Origin: Terrabacter sp. Root85
Lineage (GTDB): Bacteria; Actinomycetota; Actinomycetes; Actinomycetales; Dermatophilaceae
Direction of reading: 5' to 3'
Assembly (NCBI RefSeq): GCF_001429185.1
Contig: NZ_LMIW01000008.1
Span: 62,001 to 126,000 of the forward strand
Length of the DNA stretch: 64,000 nt
Positions 27,932 through 38,525 of this stretch are shown piece by piece (the first letter of the stretch is position 1; each line of letters opens with the position of its first letter). The position numbers and the translations under genes were made by a program. The notes beneath the pieces were generated by a model. It saw nothing but the letters and a program-made list of their open reading frames with translations. It ran no database searches and was not told the DNA's origin.

Positions 27932-28055
27932 GCGCCCCGGCAGGGCTGACGGGCACCGTGGCCGGCATGGAACGATGGGGTGGCTCCGCCCACGAGGCGG
28001 GCCACCCCACTCGCCTGCACCGGGCGAGACCCCGTGCCAACCGCAGGAGAACTTG

Positions 28056-29684
<1,629 letters not shown>

Positions 29685-29706
29685 CCCGCCCCCGAGCACG
29701 TATGCC

Positions 29707-29740
29707 GCTGGGCCCGTCTCCGTCAGGAGGCGGGCCCAGC
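29707..29740. terminator. Terminator between convergent pruA and the DUF2505 gene
   Basis: A 15-bp stem with one wobble (29707-29721 with 29726-29740) closes the 4-base loop GTCA. A GTATGCCG octamer (29700-29707) abuts its left arm. It serves both converging genes. Confidence 0.85.
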
Positions 29741-29754
29741 GTCGTGCAGGGGTG

Positions 29755-30252
29755 TCAGGCGCGCTCGGACAGCCAGGCGTTGCCGGTTCGCTGCTCGCTG
29801 CGGATCGCATCGATGACGGCAGGGGCGGCGGCCTTCTCGACCTTGCCCCCGAAGAGCGGGATCGAGGCCTTGAGGTCGCCGTCGATGCTGATCTGCGTGC
29901 CGCCACCGGCCGGGGCGAGCCGGACGCTCGACCGCATCGCGACGGGAGCCCCGGCCACCTCGACCGTGAGGGTGCCGGTGCGGGTGCCGTCACCGGCGGC
30001 CCCACCCCACTCGTAGGTCTCCGTCACCGAGAGGGTCGGTCCGACGATCGACTTCGCGAAGTCGGGGAGGTCGTCGGCGGGCAGGTCGCGCTTCGTCACG
30101 ACGCGGGCGCCGTCACCCGCCGGGCTGACCGCGGCCTCGTGCCGTTGGGCGTGGGCCTCGACGCACTTGCGCTCCTGGAAGGCCACGTCGGTGACCATGG
30201 CGTAGACGGTCTCGGGCGGGGCGGCATACGTGATCGTCTCGGAGATCTTCAT
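29755..30252 (-). CDS. DUF2505 (SRPBCC/START-fold) protein
   Basis: A 165-residue protein matching DUF2505 of the polyketide-cyclase/START-like fold. It begins MKISETITYAAPPETVYAMVTDVAFQERKC, then SVTETYEWGGAAGDGTRTGTLTVEV, and ends AAAPAVIDAIRSEQRTGNAWL. Such folds form a cavity for hydrophobic ligands; no reaction is known for this family. ATG 30252 is chosen because MKI aligns with the fold's first strand; GTG 30261 is three codons earlier. The gene is flanked by GTATGCCG octamers in inverted arrangement at about 30222-30229 and 30293-30300. It is monocistronic and converges on pruA. Confidence 0.85.
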   Translation of the reverse strand: MKISETITYAAPPETVYAMVTDVAFQERKCVEAHAQRHEAAVSPAGDGARVVTKRDLPADDLPDFAKSIVGPTLSVTETYEWGGAAGDGTRTGTLTVEVAGAPVAMRSSVRLAPAGGGTQISIDGDLKASIPLFGGKVEKAAAPAVIDAIRSEQRTGNAWLSERA

Positions 30253-30336
30253 GGCCGACACGCTATTGCACCGTCCACCGCACCCCGAGGACGTATGCCG
30301 CGCGGCCGGGTCACGCGCCCGGCGCCGAGGTGACGC

Positions 30337-30828
30337 TCAGGCGCCCGACCGGGCGCGGTCGGACAGGGCCGCGAGTGTCGTGCCGGACGTCTCGAGCTCG
30401 CGGCGGAGCCGGGCCAGCTCGCGCGAACGGACCGCCGTCACGCGGTTGAGCAGCTCCTGGAGCCGATCGCGCTCGGCCAGGCGCTCGCCCGGCTCGACCC
30501 GGCTCGGGCCGGAGCGCTCGACGACGAGCCGGCCGTCGATGGTCAGGTCGCAGCGCGTCAGGGCCGGCTCGAGCGCGCGGACGCGGGCTGCCGACTCGAC
30601 GGCGGTCGTGGTCCAGGACTGGAGGAGGCCGCCGACCCGGTCGAGCTCGGTGGCGGCGCGGGTCACGAGGTCGCGCTCGTGGCCCGTGGGGTCGGGCCTC
30701 CCGGTGCGCCCGACCCGCCGCGCGGCCGCGTCGAGGTCGACGACGAGGTCGGCGAGCTGGTGGGCCTGCGTGCGCAGGGCGCCGCCGAGCGCCGACGTCG
30801 AGCCGGGGTCGCCGGGGGAGAGGCTCAT
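30337..30828 (-). CDS. Hypothetical helical protein, second gene of a pair
   Basis: A 163-residue soluble protein that is almost wholly alpha-helical and rich in Arg, Glu and Leu. It begins MSLSPGDPGSTSALGGALRTQAHQLADLVVDLDAAARRVG and ends in a probable coiled coil (RLAERDRLQELLNRVTAVRSRELARLRRELETSG). It recalls WXG100/ESX-type helical proteins in size and heptad style, but a WxG motif is lacking. ATG 30828 overlaps the preceding stop by four bases (ATGA), so it is coupled with the gene at 30825-31136. I do not recognise the family. No neighbour hints at a job beyond the pairing. Confidence 0.6.
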   Translation of the reverse strand: MSLSPGDPGSTSALGGALRTQAHQLADLVVDLDAAARRVGRTGRPDPTGHERDLVTRAATELDRVGGLLQSWTTTAVESAARVRALEPALTRCDLTIDGRLVVERSGPSRVEPGERLAERDRLQELLNRVTAVRSRELARLRRELETSGTTLAALSDRARSGA

Positions 30829-31136
30829 CGGGCGTCACCCGCCTGCGTGGCCGGACGGCTGTCTCGCGGCACCTGCTCGTCGACGCCGGCGGGTGCCCGC
30901 CCGGGGGCGGCGCCGAGGTCGAGCAGCCGCTCCTCGAGTGCCTCCGAGAGGGCCCGGAGGGTGTCGGCCGCCTGCTCGACCCAGGTGTCGAGCGCGCGCT
31001 GCGTCGGCAGGTCGCCGAGGTCGGGAAGGTGCGTCAGCAGGTCGTCGGAGAGCGTCCGCGTCGTCGACCGGCCGGCGGCGAGGGCTCGCAGCGTCGCAGG
31101 GTCCGCAGCGCCCGCCACCCGGCTCCCCTCGGTCAT
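30825..31136 (-). CDS. Hypothetical small helical protein, first gene of a pair
   Basis: A 103-residue soluble protein. Its centre, LRALAAGRSTTRTLSDDLLTHLPDLGDLPTQRALDTWVEQAADTLRALSEALEERLLDLG, predicts three or four helices, and the tail is polar and disordered. No motif is recognised. It shares a four-base overlap with the downstream gene, so the two small helical proteins probably act together, perhaps as a complex (inference). GC-rich codon use matches neighbours, which supports real coding. Confidence 0.55.
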   Translation of the reverse strand: MTEGSRVAGAADPATLRALAAGRSTTRTLSDDLLTHLPDLGDLPTQRALDTWVEQAADTLRALSEALEERLLDLGAAPGRAPAGVDEQVPRDSRPATQAGDAR

Positions 31137-31261
31137 GGCACCACTCTAGGGACTGGGCGTCCGGCTGCCCCGGAGTTCTCCACCGCCTGTCCCGTCCATC
31201 ACTCGTGTCACAGTCGCGGAGCGTCCGGCGGGGGTGGTTCGGGCGTGGACGCCGACGGGGA

Positions 31262-31267
31262 TAGGCT
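31262..31267 (+). promoter_or_regulatory. Probable -10 box of the NAD-GDH transcript
   Basis: TAGGCT, the same hexamer seen before pdtaS and the gene at 38871. The predicted start near 31274 leaves a leader of about 64 bases before ATG 31338. Confidence 0.4.
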
Positions 31268-31337
31268 CACATGGTGAGATGGGCGGCACAACGACGTGCC
31301 GCCGTACGGGCCACACGGTGAGGAATCCGACGACCGC

Positions 31338-34300
31338 ATGTCAGCGTCACTCGAACAGACTCGAATCGACGTCATGAAGGCCGCTGCCGCGGCAGTGGCG
31401 CCTCCCCCTCGACGGGGTCGCGGCCGATCCGGCGGCACCGCGTCCCGCGAGCTCGAGGAGTTCCTCCTCGCCTACTACCGCCTCGTCGCGACCGAGGACC
31501 TGCTCGCGCGCCCGGCGCGCGAGCTCGCGACCATCGCCACCGAGCACCGCGCCTTCGCCCAGGATCGCCCGGTCGGCACGTTCAACGTGCGCGCCTTCAA
31601 CCCGACCGCCGACGACGAGGGCTGGTCCACGGGCCACTCGGTGGTGCAGATCGTCGTCGACGACATGCCGTTCCTCGTCGACTCCGTCGTGGCCGCGCTC
31701 GGCGGCTTCGACCGCGGCGTCCACCTCATCGTGCACCCGCAGATGACCGTCTCGCGCACCATCACCGGTGAGCTCAAGTCGGTCATCACCGACGGCTCGA
31801 CGACCGTGCAGTCCACCTCCCTCGGTCTCGTGCGCGAGTCGTGGATGCACCTCGAGATCGACCGCCTGCCGGCCGACGCCCTGCCCGACGTCGAGGCCCG
31901 GCTGCGGCACGTCCTCGAGAACGTCCGCGACTCCGTCGAGGACTGGCCCAAGATGCGCGCGCACGCGCTGACCATCGCGAGCGAGCTCCGCTCGGCGACG
32001 CCACCCGGCACCGACCCGCACCAGGCGCGCGAGACGAGCCGTTTCCTCGAGTGGCTCGCACACAACAACTTCACCTTCCTCGGCTACCGCGAGTACTCCC
32101 TCTCGCACGAGAACGGCAAGGACGTCTCGCGCCAGGTGCCCGGCACCGGTCTCGGGCTGCTCCGCTACGACCGGCCGTCTGCCGGAAAGGGACTCGTGCT
32201 CACGCCGGCTGCCAGCCGAGCCGCTCGCGACTCCACCATCCTCATCATCACCAAGGCCAACTCGCGCGCGACGGTCCACCGCGACGTCTACCTCGACTAC
32301 ATCTCGGTCAAGCGCTTCGACGCCCGCGGCGAGTGCGTCGGCGAGCAGCGCTTCCTCGGCCTCTACGCCTCGGCCGCCTACAACGACACGATCCACGACA
32401 TCCCGCTCCTCGACGTACGGGCGCAGGAGGTGCTGCGCCTCACCGGGCTCAGCGCCGACAGCCACTCCGGCAAGGACATCCTCCAGATCCTCGAGACCTA
32501 CCCGCGCGACGAGCTCTTCCAGACGAGCCCCGCACAGCTGGCCGAGATCGCGACGAGCGTCCTGCACCTGCAGGAGCGCCGCAAGACCAAGCTCTTCCTG
32601 CGTCGCGACGAGTTCGGCCGTTTCGTCTCGTGCCTCGTCTACCTCCCGCGCGACCGCTACAACACCACGGTCCGACTGCGCATCGAGGCGATCCTGCTCG
32701 AGGCCTTCGGCGGCGAGAACATCGACAACACGACGCGGGTCAGCGAGTCGACGCTCGCGCGCCTCCACTTCGTCGTGCGCATGCCGGCGGGCACCGACAT
32801 CCCCGACATCGACGAGGCGGAGCTCGAGAAGCGCGTCATCGACGCGACCCGCACCTGGGACGAGGACCTCTCCGAGGCGCTCGGCCAGGCCCGCGGTCTC
32901 GAGGGCGCGGCCCGCACGATGGCGGCGTACGCCAAGGCCCTGCCCGAGGCGTACAAGGAGGACTTCGACGTCGAGACGGCGGTCGAGGACCTCGACCGCA
33001 TCGACGCGCTCGGCGACGGTGACCGCACGACCGGCCTGCACCTCTACGACGACCCCGCGTCGGACGACCCCCGCGAGCGGCGCTTCAAGCTCTACCGCCG
33101 CGCCGACCTGTCGCTGACGCAGGTGCTGCCGCTCTTCACGCACCTCGGCGTCGAGGTGACCGACGAGCGCCCCTACGAGGTGCCCGGACCCGACGGCCGC
33201 ACGCTGCACATCTTCGACTTCGGCCTGTGCGCCGACGCCCGCACGTGGGGGTCCGGCGACGCAGCCCTCTCGGCCGACGTCCGCGAGCGCTTCGAGGAGG
33301 CCTTCCGGGCCGTCTGGGACGGCCGTGCCGAGTCCGACGGCTTCAACGCCCTCGTGCTCGCCGCGGGTCTCACCTGGCGGCAGGTCGTCATCCTGCGCAC
33401 CGTGGCGAAGTACCTCCGCCAAACGGGCTCGACCTTCTCGCAGGACTACGTCGAGTCGGCGCTCGCCGCCAACACCGGCATCGCCCGCAGCCTCGTCGAG
33501 CTCTTCGAGGCGCGCTTCGACCCCGACGCCTTCCCCGAGACCGAGGCCGGCCACGACAAGCGGGCGTCGCGGCAGAAGCAGGTCGTCACGCGCATCAAGG
33601 AGGCACTCGACGACGTCGCGAGCCTCGACCACGACCGCATCGTGCGTGCCCTGCTCGGAGTCATCCAGGCGAGCCTGCGCACGAACTTCTACCAGCCCGA
33701 CGAGAACGGACGCGACAAGTCGTACGTCTCGCTCAAGCTCAACCCGAAGAAGGTCCCCGACCTCCCGGCCCCGCGGCCGATGTTCGAGATCTGGGTCTAC
33801 AGCCCCCGGGTCGAGGGCGTGCACCTGCGCTTCGGCAAGGTCGCCCGCGGCGGTCTGCGCTGGTCCGACCGCCGCGAGGACTTCCGCACCGAGGTCCTCG
33901 GGCTCGTCAAGGCGCAGATGGTCAAGAACGCCGTCATCGTGCCGACCGGCAGCAAGGGTGGCTTCTACGCCAAGCAGCTGCCCGACCCCGCCGTCGACCG
34001 CGCCGCGTGGATGGACGAGGGCATCGCGTCCTACAAGCTCTTCATCTCCGGGCTGCTCGACCTCACCGACAACCTCGTCTCGGGTGCCGCCGTGCCGCCG
34101 CGCCGTGTCGTGCGCCACGACGAGGACGACACCTACCTCGTCGTCGCCGCCGACAAGGGCACCGCGAAGTTCTCCGACATCGCGAACGGCATCTCCGCCG
34201 ACTACGGCTTCTGGCTCGACGACGCCTTCGCGTCCGGCGGCTCCGCCGGCTATGACCACAAGGGCATGGGCATCACGGCGCGCGGCGCATGGGAGTCGGT

Positions 34301-36521
34301 CAAGCGCCACTTCCGCGAGCTCGGCGTCGACACCCAGACCCAGGAGTTCACCGTCGTCGGCGTCGGCGACATGAGCGGCGACGTCTTCGGCAACGGGATG
34401 CTCCTCTCTGAGCACATCCGCCTGCTCGCGGCCTTCGACCACCGGCACATCTTCGTCGACCCCGACCCGGACGCCGCGACCTCGTATGCCGAGCGCCGGC
34501 GGATGTTCGACCTGCCCGGGTCGTCGTGGGCCGACTACGACGAGAAGCTCATCAGCAAGGGCGGCGGCATCTTCCCGCGATCGGCCAAGTCGGTGCCGGT
34601 GAGCGCGCAGATGGTCGCGGCCCTGGGGCTGCGCTCGGGCACGAAGTCGATGACGCCTGCTGACCTCATGAAGGCGATCCTCCTCGCGCCGGTCGACCTG
34701 CTGTGGAACGGCGGCATCGGCACCTACGTCAAGGCGGTGGCCGAGACGAACTCCGAGATCGGCGACCGGGCCAACGACGCCATCCGCGTCAACGGCAGCG
34801 ACCTGCGCTGCAAGGTCGTCGGCGAGGGCGGCAACCTCGGGGCGAGCCAGCTCGGCCGCATCGAGGCCGCGCTGGCGGGTGTCCGGATCAACACGGACGC
34901 CATCGACAACAGTGCCGGCGTCGACACCTCCGACCACGAGGTCAACATCAAGATCCTTCTCACCGAGCTGACCCGCTCCGGCGAGCTGACGACGAAGCGT
35001 CGCAACACGCTCCTCGCCTCGATGACCGACGAGGTCGCCGAGCAGGTGCTGCGCGACAACTACGAGCAGAACGTCCTGCTCGGCAACGCCCGCGCGCAGC
35101 AGCACGCGATGCTCGGCGTGCACGAGCGCCTCATCCAGTTCCTCGAGGCGAACGGCGACCTCGACCGCTCGCTCGAGTTCCTCCCGAGCGACGCCGAGAT
35201 CGCGCGCCGCCAGAAGGACGGACTGGGCCTCGCGTCGCCGGAGTTCTCGGTGCTCGTCGCCTATGCGAAGCTCTACCTCAAGAACCAGCTCATCACGACG
35301 GCCCTGCCCGACGACCCGTGGTTCGAGTCGACGCTCGCCGAGTACTTCCCGAAGCCGTTGCGCGGCAACTACGCCGACGAGATCGCCGCCCACCCGCTGC
35401 GCCGCGAGATCATCACCAACGCGGTGGCGAACTCGATGGTCAACCGCGGCGGCATCACCTTCGCCTACCGGGCGGGGGAGGAGACCGGCGCCACGCCCGA
35501 GCAGGTAGCGCGTGCCTACGTCGTCTGCCGCGAGGTGTTCGACCTCGCCGGGTTCGTCCGGGGCGTCGAGGCCACCGACAACGTCGTGAGCACGGGGGCG
35601 CAGACGGCGCTCTACCTCGAGTTCCGTCGCCTCATCGACCGCTCGGTGCGCTGGTTCCTCACCTCACGCCCGGCGACGCTCGACATCGCGGCCGAGGTGG
35701 CGCGCTTCCGCCCCGGCATCGAGGCCTTCTCCGGCCGCATCGCCGAGCTGCTCCAGGGCAGCGAGCGCACCCGCCTGCAGCGACGGGCCCGCGAGCTCGA
35801 GGGCAAGGGCGTGCCGGAGGATCTCGCGCTCGCCGCGGCGTCCCTGCTCGACCTCTACTCGCTGCTCGACTGCATCGAGATCGCCGAGGACACCGGCGAG
35901 AAGCTCGACGACGTCGTCGGGGTCTACTTCCTGACCTCCGAGACGTTCTCGATCGACGCGATGCTGACGCGGGTCACGATGCTGCCGCGCGACGACCGCT
36001 GGGACGCCATGGCCCGCGGCGCGCTGCGCGACGACCTCTACGCGGTCCTCGAGAGCCTGACCCGGTCGGTGCTCGAGGTGAGCAACCCGCGTCACGACGC
36101 CGCGGGCCGCCTCGCCGAGTGGTCCGAGCTCAATGCCGACGCGCTCGGTCGGGCCCGGGCGGCCCTCGGCGGGATCGAGCGGATGAGCCACGCCGGCATC
36201 GCCGCGCTCTCGGTCGCCCTGCGCACCCTGCGCACCGTGACCAAGCCGGCGTCGTCCGGCCAGCCCGCGCCCATCCAGGCCGAGGCGCCGTCGGGTCCCG
36301 CCCCGACGAAGAAGGCGTCTGTCAGGAAGGCGCCGGCGAAGAAGGCGTCCGCCGCGAAGAAGGCGGCTCCGAAGAAGGCGGCCAGCGCGGCCCCGAAGAC
36401 CGAGGCCAAGCAGCCCGCCACCAAGACGGCGGCCGTGAAGAAGGCCCCGGCCACGAAGACCGCGACCAAGCAGGCGGCCCGTGCCGCTGCGGCCCGAGTG
36501 GCCGCCGAGTCCCGTAGCTGA
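31338..36521 (+). CDS. gdh: NAD-specific glutamate dehydrogenase, large L_180-like type, with Lys/Ala-rich tail
   Basis: A 1,727-residue enzyme converting glutamate to 2-oxoglutarate, ammonia and NADH, mainly catabolic. The long N-terminal region has ACT-like segments (FLVDSVVAALGGFDRGVHLIVHP). The catalytic core contains EIWVYSPRVEGVHLRFGKVARGGLRWSDR, PTGSKGGFYAK, VVAADKGTAKFSDIAN and NGGIGTYVK, followed by a helical C-terminal region. The last ~75 residues (about 36290-36518) are (P)AKKA-type Lys/Ala repeats like histone H1 or mycobacterial HupB tails, unusual for this enzyme. ATG 31338 has GAGGAA about 12 bases ahead; GTG 31296 is in frame. Its substrate is the product of the nearby pruA. 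A large palindrome follows the stop. Confidence 0.95.
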   Translation: MSASLEQTRIDVMKAAAAAVAPPPRRGRGRSGGTASRELEEFLLAYYRLVATEDLLARPARELATIATEHRAFAQDRPVGTFNVRAFNPTADDEGWSTGHSVVQIVVDDMPFLVDSVVAALGGFDRGVHLIVHPQMTVSRTITGELKSVITDGSTTVQSTSLGLVRESWMHLEIDRLPADALPDVEARLRHVLENVRDSVEDWPKMRAHALTIASELRSATPPGTDPHQARETSRFLEWLAHNNFTFLGYREYSLSHENGKDVSRQVPGTGLGLLRYDRPSAGKGLVLTPAASRAARDSTILIITKANSRATVHRDVYLDYISVKRFDARGECVGEQRFLGLYASAAYNDTIHDIPLLDVRAQEVLRLTGLSADSHSGKDILQILETYPRDELFQTSPAQLAEIATSVLHLQERRKTKLFLRRDEFGRFVSCLVYLPRDRYNTTVRLRIEAILLEAFGGENIDNTTRVSESTLARLHFVVRMPAGTDIPDIDEAELEKRVIDATRTWDEDLSEALGQARGLEGAARTMAAYAKALPEAYKEDFDVETAVEDLDRIDALGDGDRTTGLHLYDDPASDDPRERRFKLYRRADLSLTQVLPLFTHLGVEVTDERPYEVPGPDGRTLHIFDFGLCADARTWGSGDAALSADVRERFEEAFRAVWDGRAESDGFNALVLAAGLTWRQVVILRTVAKYLRQTGSTFSQDYVESALAANTGIARSLVELFEARFDPDAFPETEAGHDKRASRQKQVVTRIKEALDDVASLDHDRIVRALLGVIQASLRTNFYQPDENGRDKSYVSLKLNPKKVPDLPAPRPMFEIWVYSPRVEGVHLRFGKVARGGLRWSDRREDFRTEVLGLVKAQMVKNAVIVPTGSKGGFYAKQLPDPAVDRAAWMDEGIASYKLFISGLLDLTDNLVSGAAVPPRRVVRHDEDDTYLVVAADKGTAKFSDIANGISADYGFWLDDAFASGGSAGYDHKGMGITARGAWESVKRHFRELGVDTQTQEFTVVGVGDMSGDVFGNGMLLSEHIRLLAAFDHRHIFVDPDPDAATSYAERRRMFDLPGSSWADYDEKLISKGGGIFPRSAKSVPVSAQMVAALGLRSGTKSMTPADLMKAILLAPVDLLWNGGIGTYVKAVAETNSEIGDRANDAIRVNGSDLRCKVVGEGGNLGASQLGRIEAALAGVRINTDAIDNSAGVDTSDHEVNIKILLTELTRSGELTTKRRNTLLASMTDEVAEQVLRDNYEQNVLLGNARAQQHAMLGVHERLIQFLEANGDLDRSLEFLPSDAEIARRQKDGLGLASPEFSVLVAYAKLYLKNQLITTALPDDPWFESTLAEYFPKPLRGNYADEIAAHPLRREIITNAVANSMVNRGGITFAYRAGEETGATPEQVARAYVVCREVFDLAGFVRGVEATDNVVSTGAQTALYLEFRRLIDRSVRWFLTSRPATLDIAAEVARFRPGIEAFSGRIAELLQGSERTRLQRRARELEGKGVPEDLALAAASLLDLYSLLDCIEIAEDTGEKLDDVVGVYFLTSETFSIDAMLTRVTMLPRDDRWDAMARGALRDDLYAVLESLTRSVLEVSNPRHDAAGRLAEWSELNADALGRARAALGGIERMSHAGIAALSVALRTLRTVTKPASSGQPAPIQAEAPSGPAPTKKASVRKAPAKKASAAKKAAPKKAASAAPKTEAKQPATKTAAVKKAPATKTATKQAARAAAARVAAESRS

Positions 36522-36534
36522 CCGACCACCTCGT

Positions 36535-36633
36535 CGAGTGAGCGCCTGACCACACACGAGTGAGCGCGCCGTCCCACCTGCCACGAGGCAGGAGGGACGG
36601 CGCGCTCACTCGAGTGGGACGGGGCGCTCACTC
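36535..36633. repeat. Nested palindrome with four copies of GAGTGAGCGC
   Basis: CGAGTGAGCGC occurs at 36535-36545 and 36557-36567, and inverted at 36602-36612 and (without the final G) 36624-36633. The inner part folds as 19 perfect pairs (36557-36575 with 36594-36612), an A-A mismatch, six more pairs and loop ACGA. The outer copies add another 11 pairs. It lies between the gdh stop and the pdtaS promoter, so it can terminate gdh. The paired-copy design is also that of a repetitive extragenic palindrome. Confidence 0.85.
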
Positions 36634-36679
36634 AAGTGGGGTGGGTGAGGCCACCGAACGCGTGGGCCCCGTGGCTCAC

Positions 36680-36685
36680 TAGGCT
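36680..36685 (+). promoter_or_regulatory. -10 box of pdtaS, leaderless
   Basis: TAGGCT followed by six bases (CGGGAC) and GTG 36692. The spacing predicts transcription starting at the G of the start codon. No RBS is present before the GTG. Confidence 0.6.
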
Positions 36686-36691
36686 CGGGAC

Positions 36692-38173
36692 GTGGCAACC
36701 CTGAGCGAGCTCCTGCGCGGCCGGACGAACCTGCCCGACCACGACGTCGAGTGGCTGCAGGTCGGTGACTGGCAGCTCGTCGCCGACCTCTCGTTCGCCG
36801 ATCTCGTGCTCTGGGTCCGGTCGACGAGCGAGTGGTGGGAGGCCGTGGCCCACGTGCGTCCCACCACGGGCCAGCTCGTCTTCGTCGACGACCAGGTGGG
36901 CCGCATCGCCGACCCCGGCCGCACCCGTGACCTGCTCGACGAGGCCGCGGCCGAGCAGCGCATCCTGCGCGTGCGCCAGGTCGTCGTCCCGCACGAGCAC
37001 GGAGCCGACCAGTCGGTGCGCGAGGAGTACATCCCCGTCGTCCGTGGTGGCCACGTCGTCGCCGTCCTGACCCGCCACACGAACCTCTGGACGACGCGCA
37101 CCCCGAGCCGCCTCGAGCTGACCTACCTCGCCACGGCCGACGCCCTGTGCCGGATGGTCACCGGGGGAGAGTTCCCGCACAGCGGCGCCCCGACGGGCCT
37201 GCGACGCGGCGCACCCCGGGTCGGTGACGGCGTCATCCGACTCGACGTCGACGGCATCGTCACCTACGCGAGCCCGAATGCCGTCTCCGCCCTGCACCGG
37301 CTCGGGCACCTCGGCGAGGTGGTCGGGGCGAGCCTCGCCCAGATCGTCACCGACAACGTCCGCGAGTCCTACCCCGTCGACGAGGGGCTGCCGCTCGTCG
37401 TCACTGGGCGTCAGCCCTGGCGCACCGAGGTCGTCGCAGGCGGCACGACCGTCTCGATGCGGGCGATCCCGCTCACCGAGGCCGGGCAGCGGTTCGGAGC
37501 CATCGTGCTCATGCGCGACGTCGGCGAGCTGCGCCGCCGCGAGCGCGAGCTCATGACCAAGGACGCGACGATCCGCGAGATCCACCACCGCGTCAAGAAC
37601 AACCTCCAGTCCGTGGCCGCGCTGCTCCGCCTCCAGTCGCGCCGGCTCCCCGACGGCGAGGCCAAGATCGCGCTCGCCGAGGCCGAGCGCCGGGTCGGCA
37701 CCATCGCCATGGTGCACGACCAGCTGAGCCAGGGCTTCGACGAGACGGTCGAGTTCGACACCATCGCCCAGCGCGGGCTCAACGCCGTCGTCGAGGTCTC
37801 GGCGAACGGTGCGCCGGTCCACACCGTCACGGAGGGCTCCTTCGGGCGCCTGCGCGCCGAGGACGCGACGTCGCTCGCGATGATCATGAGCGAGCTCGTC
37901 CAGAACGCCATCGAGCACGGCCTCGGCGACGCCGGGGGAGAGGTGCGCATCTTCATCGACCGTCAGGCCGACGAGCGTGGCCAGCAGATGGTCGTCGTCT
38001 CGGTCGAGGACGACGGCAAGGGCATCGACCCGGCCCGCCGGCCCGGCTCGGGTCTCGGGACCCAGATCGTCCAGTCGCTCGTCAGCGACCTCCAGGGCCG
38101 CATCTCATGGGAGGCCGTCGTGCCGCACGGCACCCGGGCCCGGTTCACCGCGACCCTGCGCCCCATCACCTGA
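36692..38173 (+). CDS. pdtaS: Sensor histidine kinase PdtaS
   Basis: A 493-residue soluble kinase. The N-terminal GAF-like domain (about 1-140, LVFVDDQVGRIADPGRTRDLLDEAAAEQRILRVRQ) precedes a PAS domain (about 175-290, GVIRLDVDGIVTYASPNAVSALHRLG). The HisKA_2 helix REIHHRVKNNLQSVAALLRLQSRR carries H298-H299, and the HATPase domain has ELVQNAIEHGLG, DDGKGIDP and GSGLGTQIV. In mycobacteria PdtaS phosphorylates PdtaR, an ANTAR antiterminator; PdtaR is not in this window. As in M. tuberculosis, whiB1 is its convergent neighbour. GTG 36692 is supported by the leaderless -10 box. The protein has no membrane helix. Confidence 0.95.
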   Translation: MATLSELLRGRTNLPDHDVEWLQVGDWQLVADLSFADLVLWVRSTSEWWEAVAHVRPTTGQLVFVDDQVGRIADPGRTRDLLDEAAAEQRILRVRQVVVPHEHGADQSVREEYIPVVRGGHVVAVLTRHTNLWTTRTPSRLELTYLATADALCRMVTGGEFPHSGAPTGLRRGAPRVGDGVIRLDVDGIVTYASPNAVSALHRLGHLGEVVGASLAQIVTDNVRESYPVDEGLPLVVTGRQPWRTEVVAGGTTVSMRAIPLTEAGQRFGAIVLMRDVGELRRRERELMTKDATIREIHHRVKNNLQSVAALLRLQSRRLPDGEAKIALAEAERRVGTIAMVHDQLSQGFDETVEFDTIAQRGLNAVVEVSANGAPVHTVTEGSFGRLRAEDATSLAMIMSELVQNAIEHGLGDAGGEVRIFIDRQADERGQQMVVVSVEDDGKGIDPARRPGSGLGTQIVQSLVSDLQGRISWEAVVPHGTRARFTATLRPIT

Positions 38174-38223
38174 GGGGCACGGGCGCCCCGGTCGGCACCG
38201 GACCGCATACGCGGGCAGCCAAA

Positions 38224-38253
38224 AGCCCGGCGACCGGGGAGGGTCACCGGGCT
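38224..38253. terminator. Terminator between convergent pdtaS and whiB1
   Basis: The stem AGCCCGG/CCGGGCT (38224-38230 with 38247-38253), one C-A mismatch and GACC/GGTC close the loop GGGGAG. An AAAA run before the left arm reads as a U-tract on the minus strand, so it is strongest for whiB1. Confidence 0.75.
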
Positions 38254-38276
38254 CGACGACGATGGTCGTGCGGGGC

Positions 38277-38525
38277 TCAGCCGGCGCGGCGAGCCCGCGC
38301 GTTGCGGCGCTTCAGGGCGCGGCGCTCGTCCTCGGAGAGGCCGCCCCAGACGCCGGCATCCTGGCCGGTCTCGAGGGCCCACTTGAGGCAGGTGTCCATG
38401 ACCGGACAGGTCCGGCACACAGCCTTCGCCTCCTCGATCTGCAGGATGGCCGGGCCGGTGTTCCCGATGGGGAAGAACAGCTCCGGATCGGCCTCCAGGC
38501 AGGCAGCGCGGTCGCGCCAATCCAT
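38277..38525 (-). CDS. whiB1: WhiB1 iron-sulfur transcription factor
   Basis: An 82-residue Wbl protein. The four cluster-binding Cys are C9, C37, C40 and C46 (C...CxxC...C). The turn GVWGG is at residues 58-62 and the tail is basic (RRALKRRNARARRAG). WhiB1 holds a nitric-oxide-sensitive [4Fe-4S] cluster, binds region 4 of the housekeeping sigma factor and is essential in mycobacteria. MDWRDRAACLE is the standard WhiB1 start. An AGGAGCACG-type box lies just ahead of ATG 38525. It is convergent with pdtaS, the same arrangement as in M. tuberculosis. A ~345-base region upstream holds its promoter. Confidence 0.96.
   Translation of the reverse strand: MDWRDRAACLEADPELFFPIGNTGPAILQIEEAKAVCRTCPVMDTCLKWALETGQDAGVWGGLSEDERRALKRRNARARRAG

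Noticed and set aside
31347-35393. A 1,348-codon leftward open frame opposite the glutamate dehydrogenase gene
   Set aside because: Long antisense frames are usual at this GC content. Composition is Val/Leu/Glu/Asp-rich without domains, while the plus strand holds a complete known enzyme.
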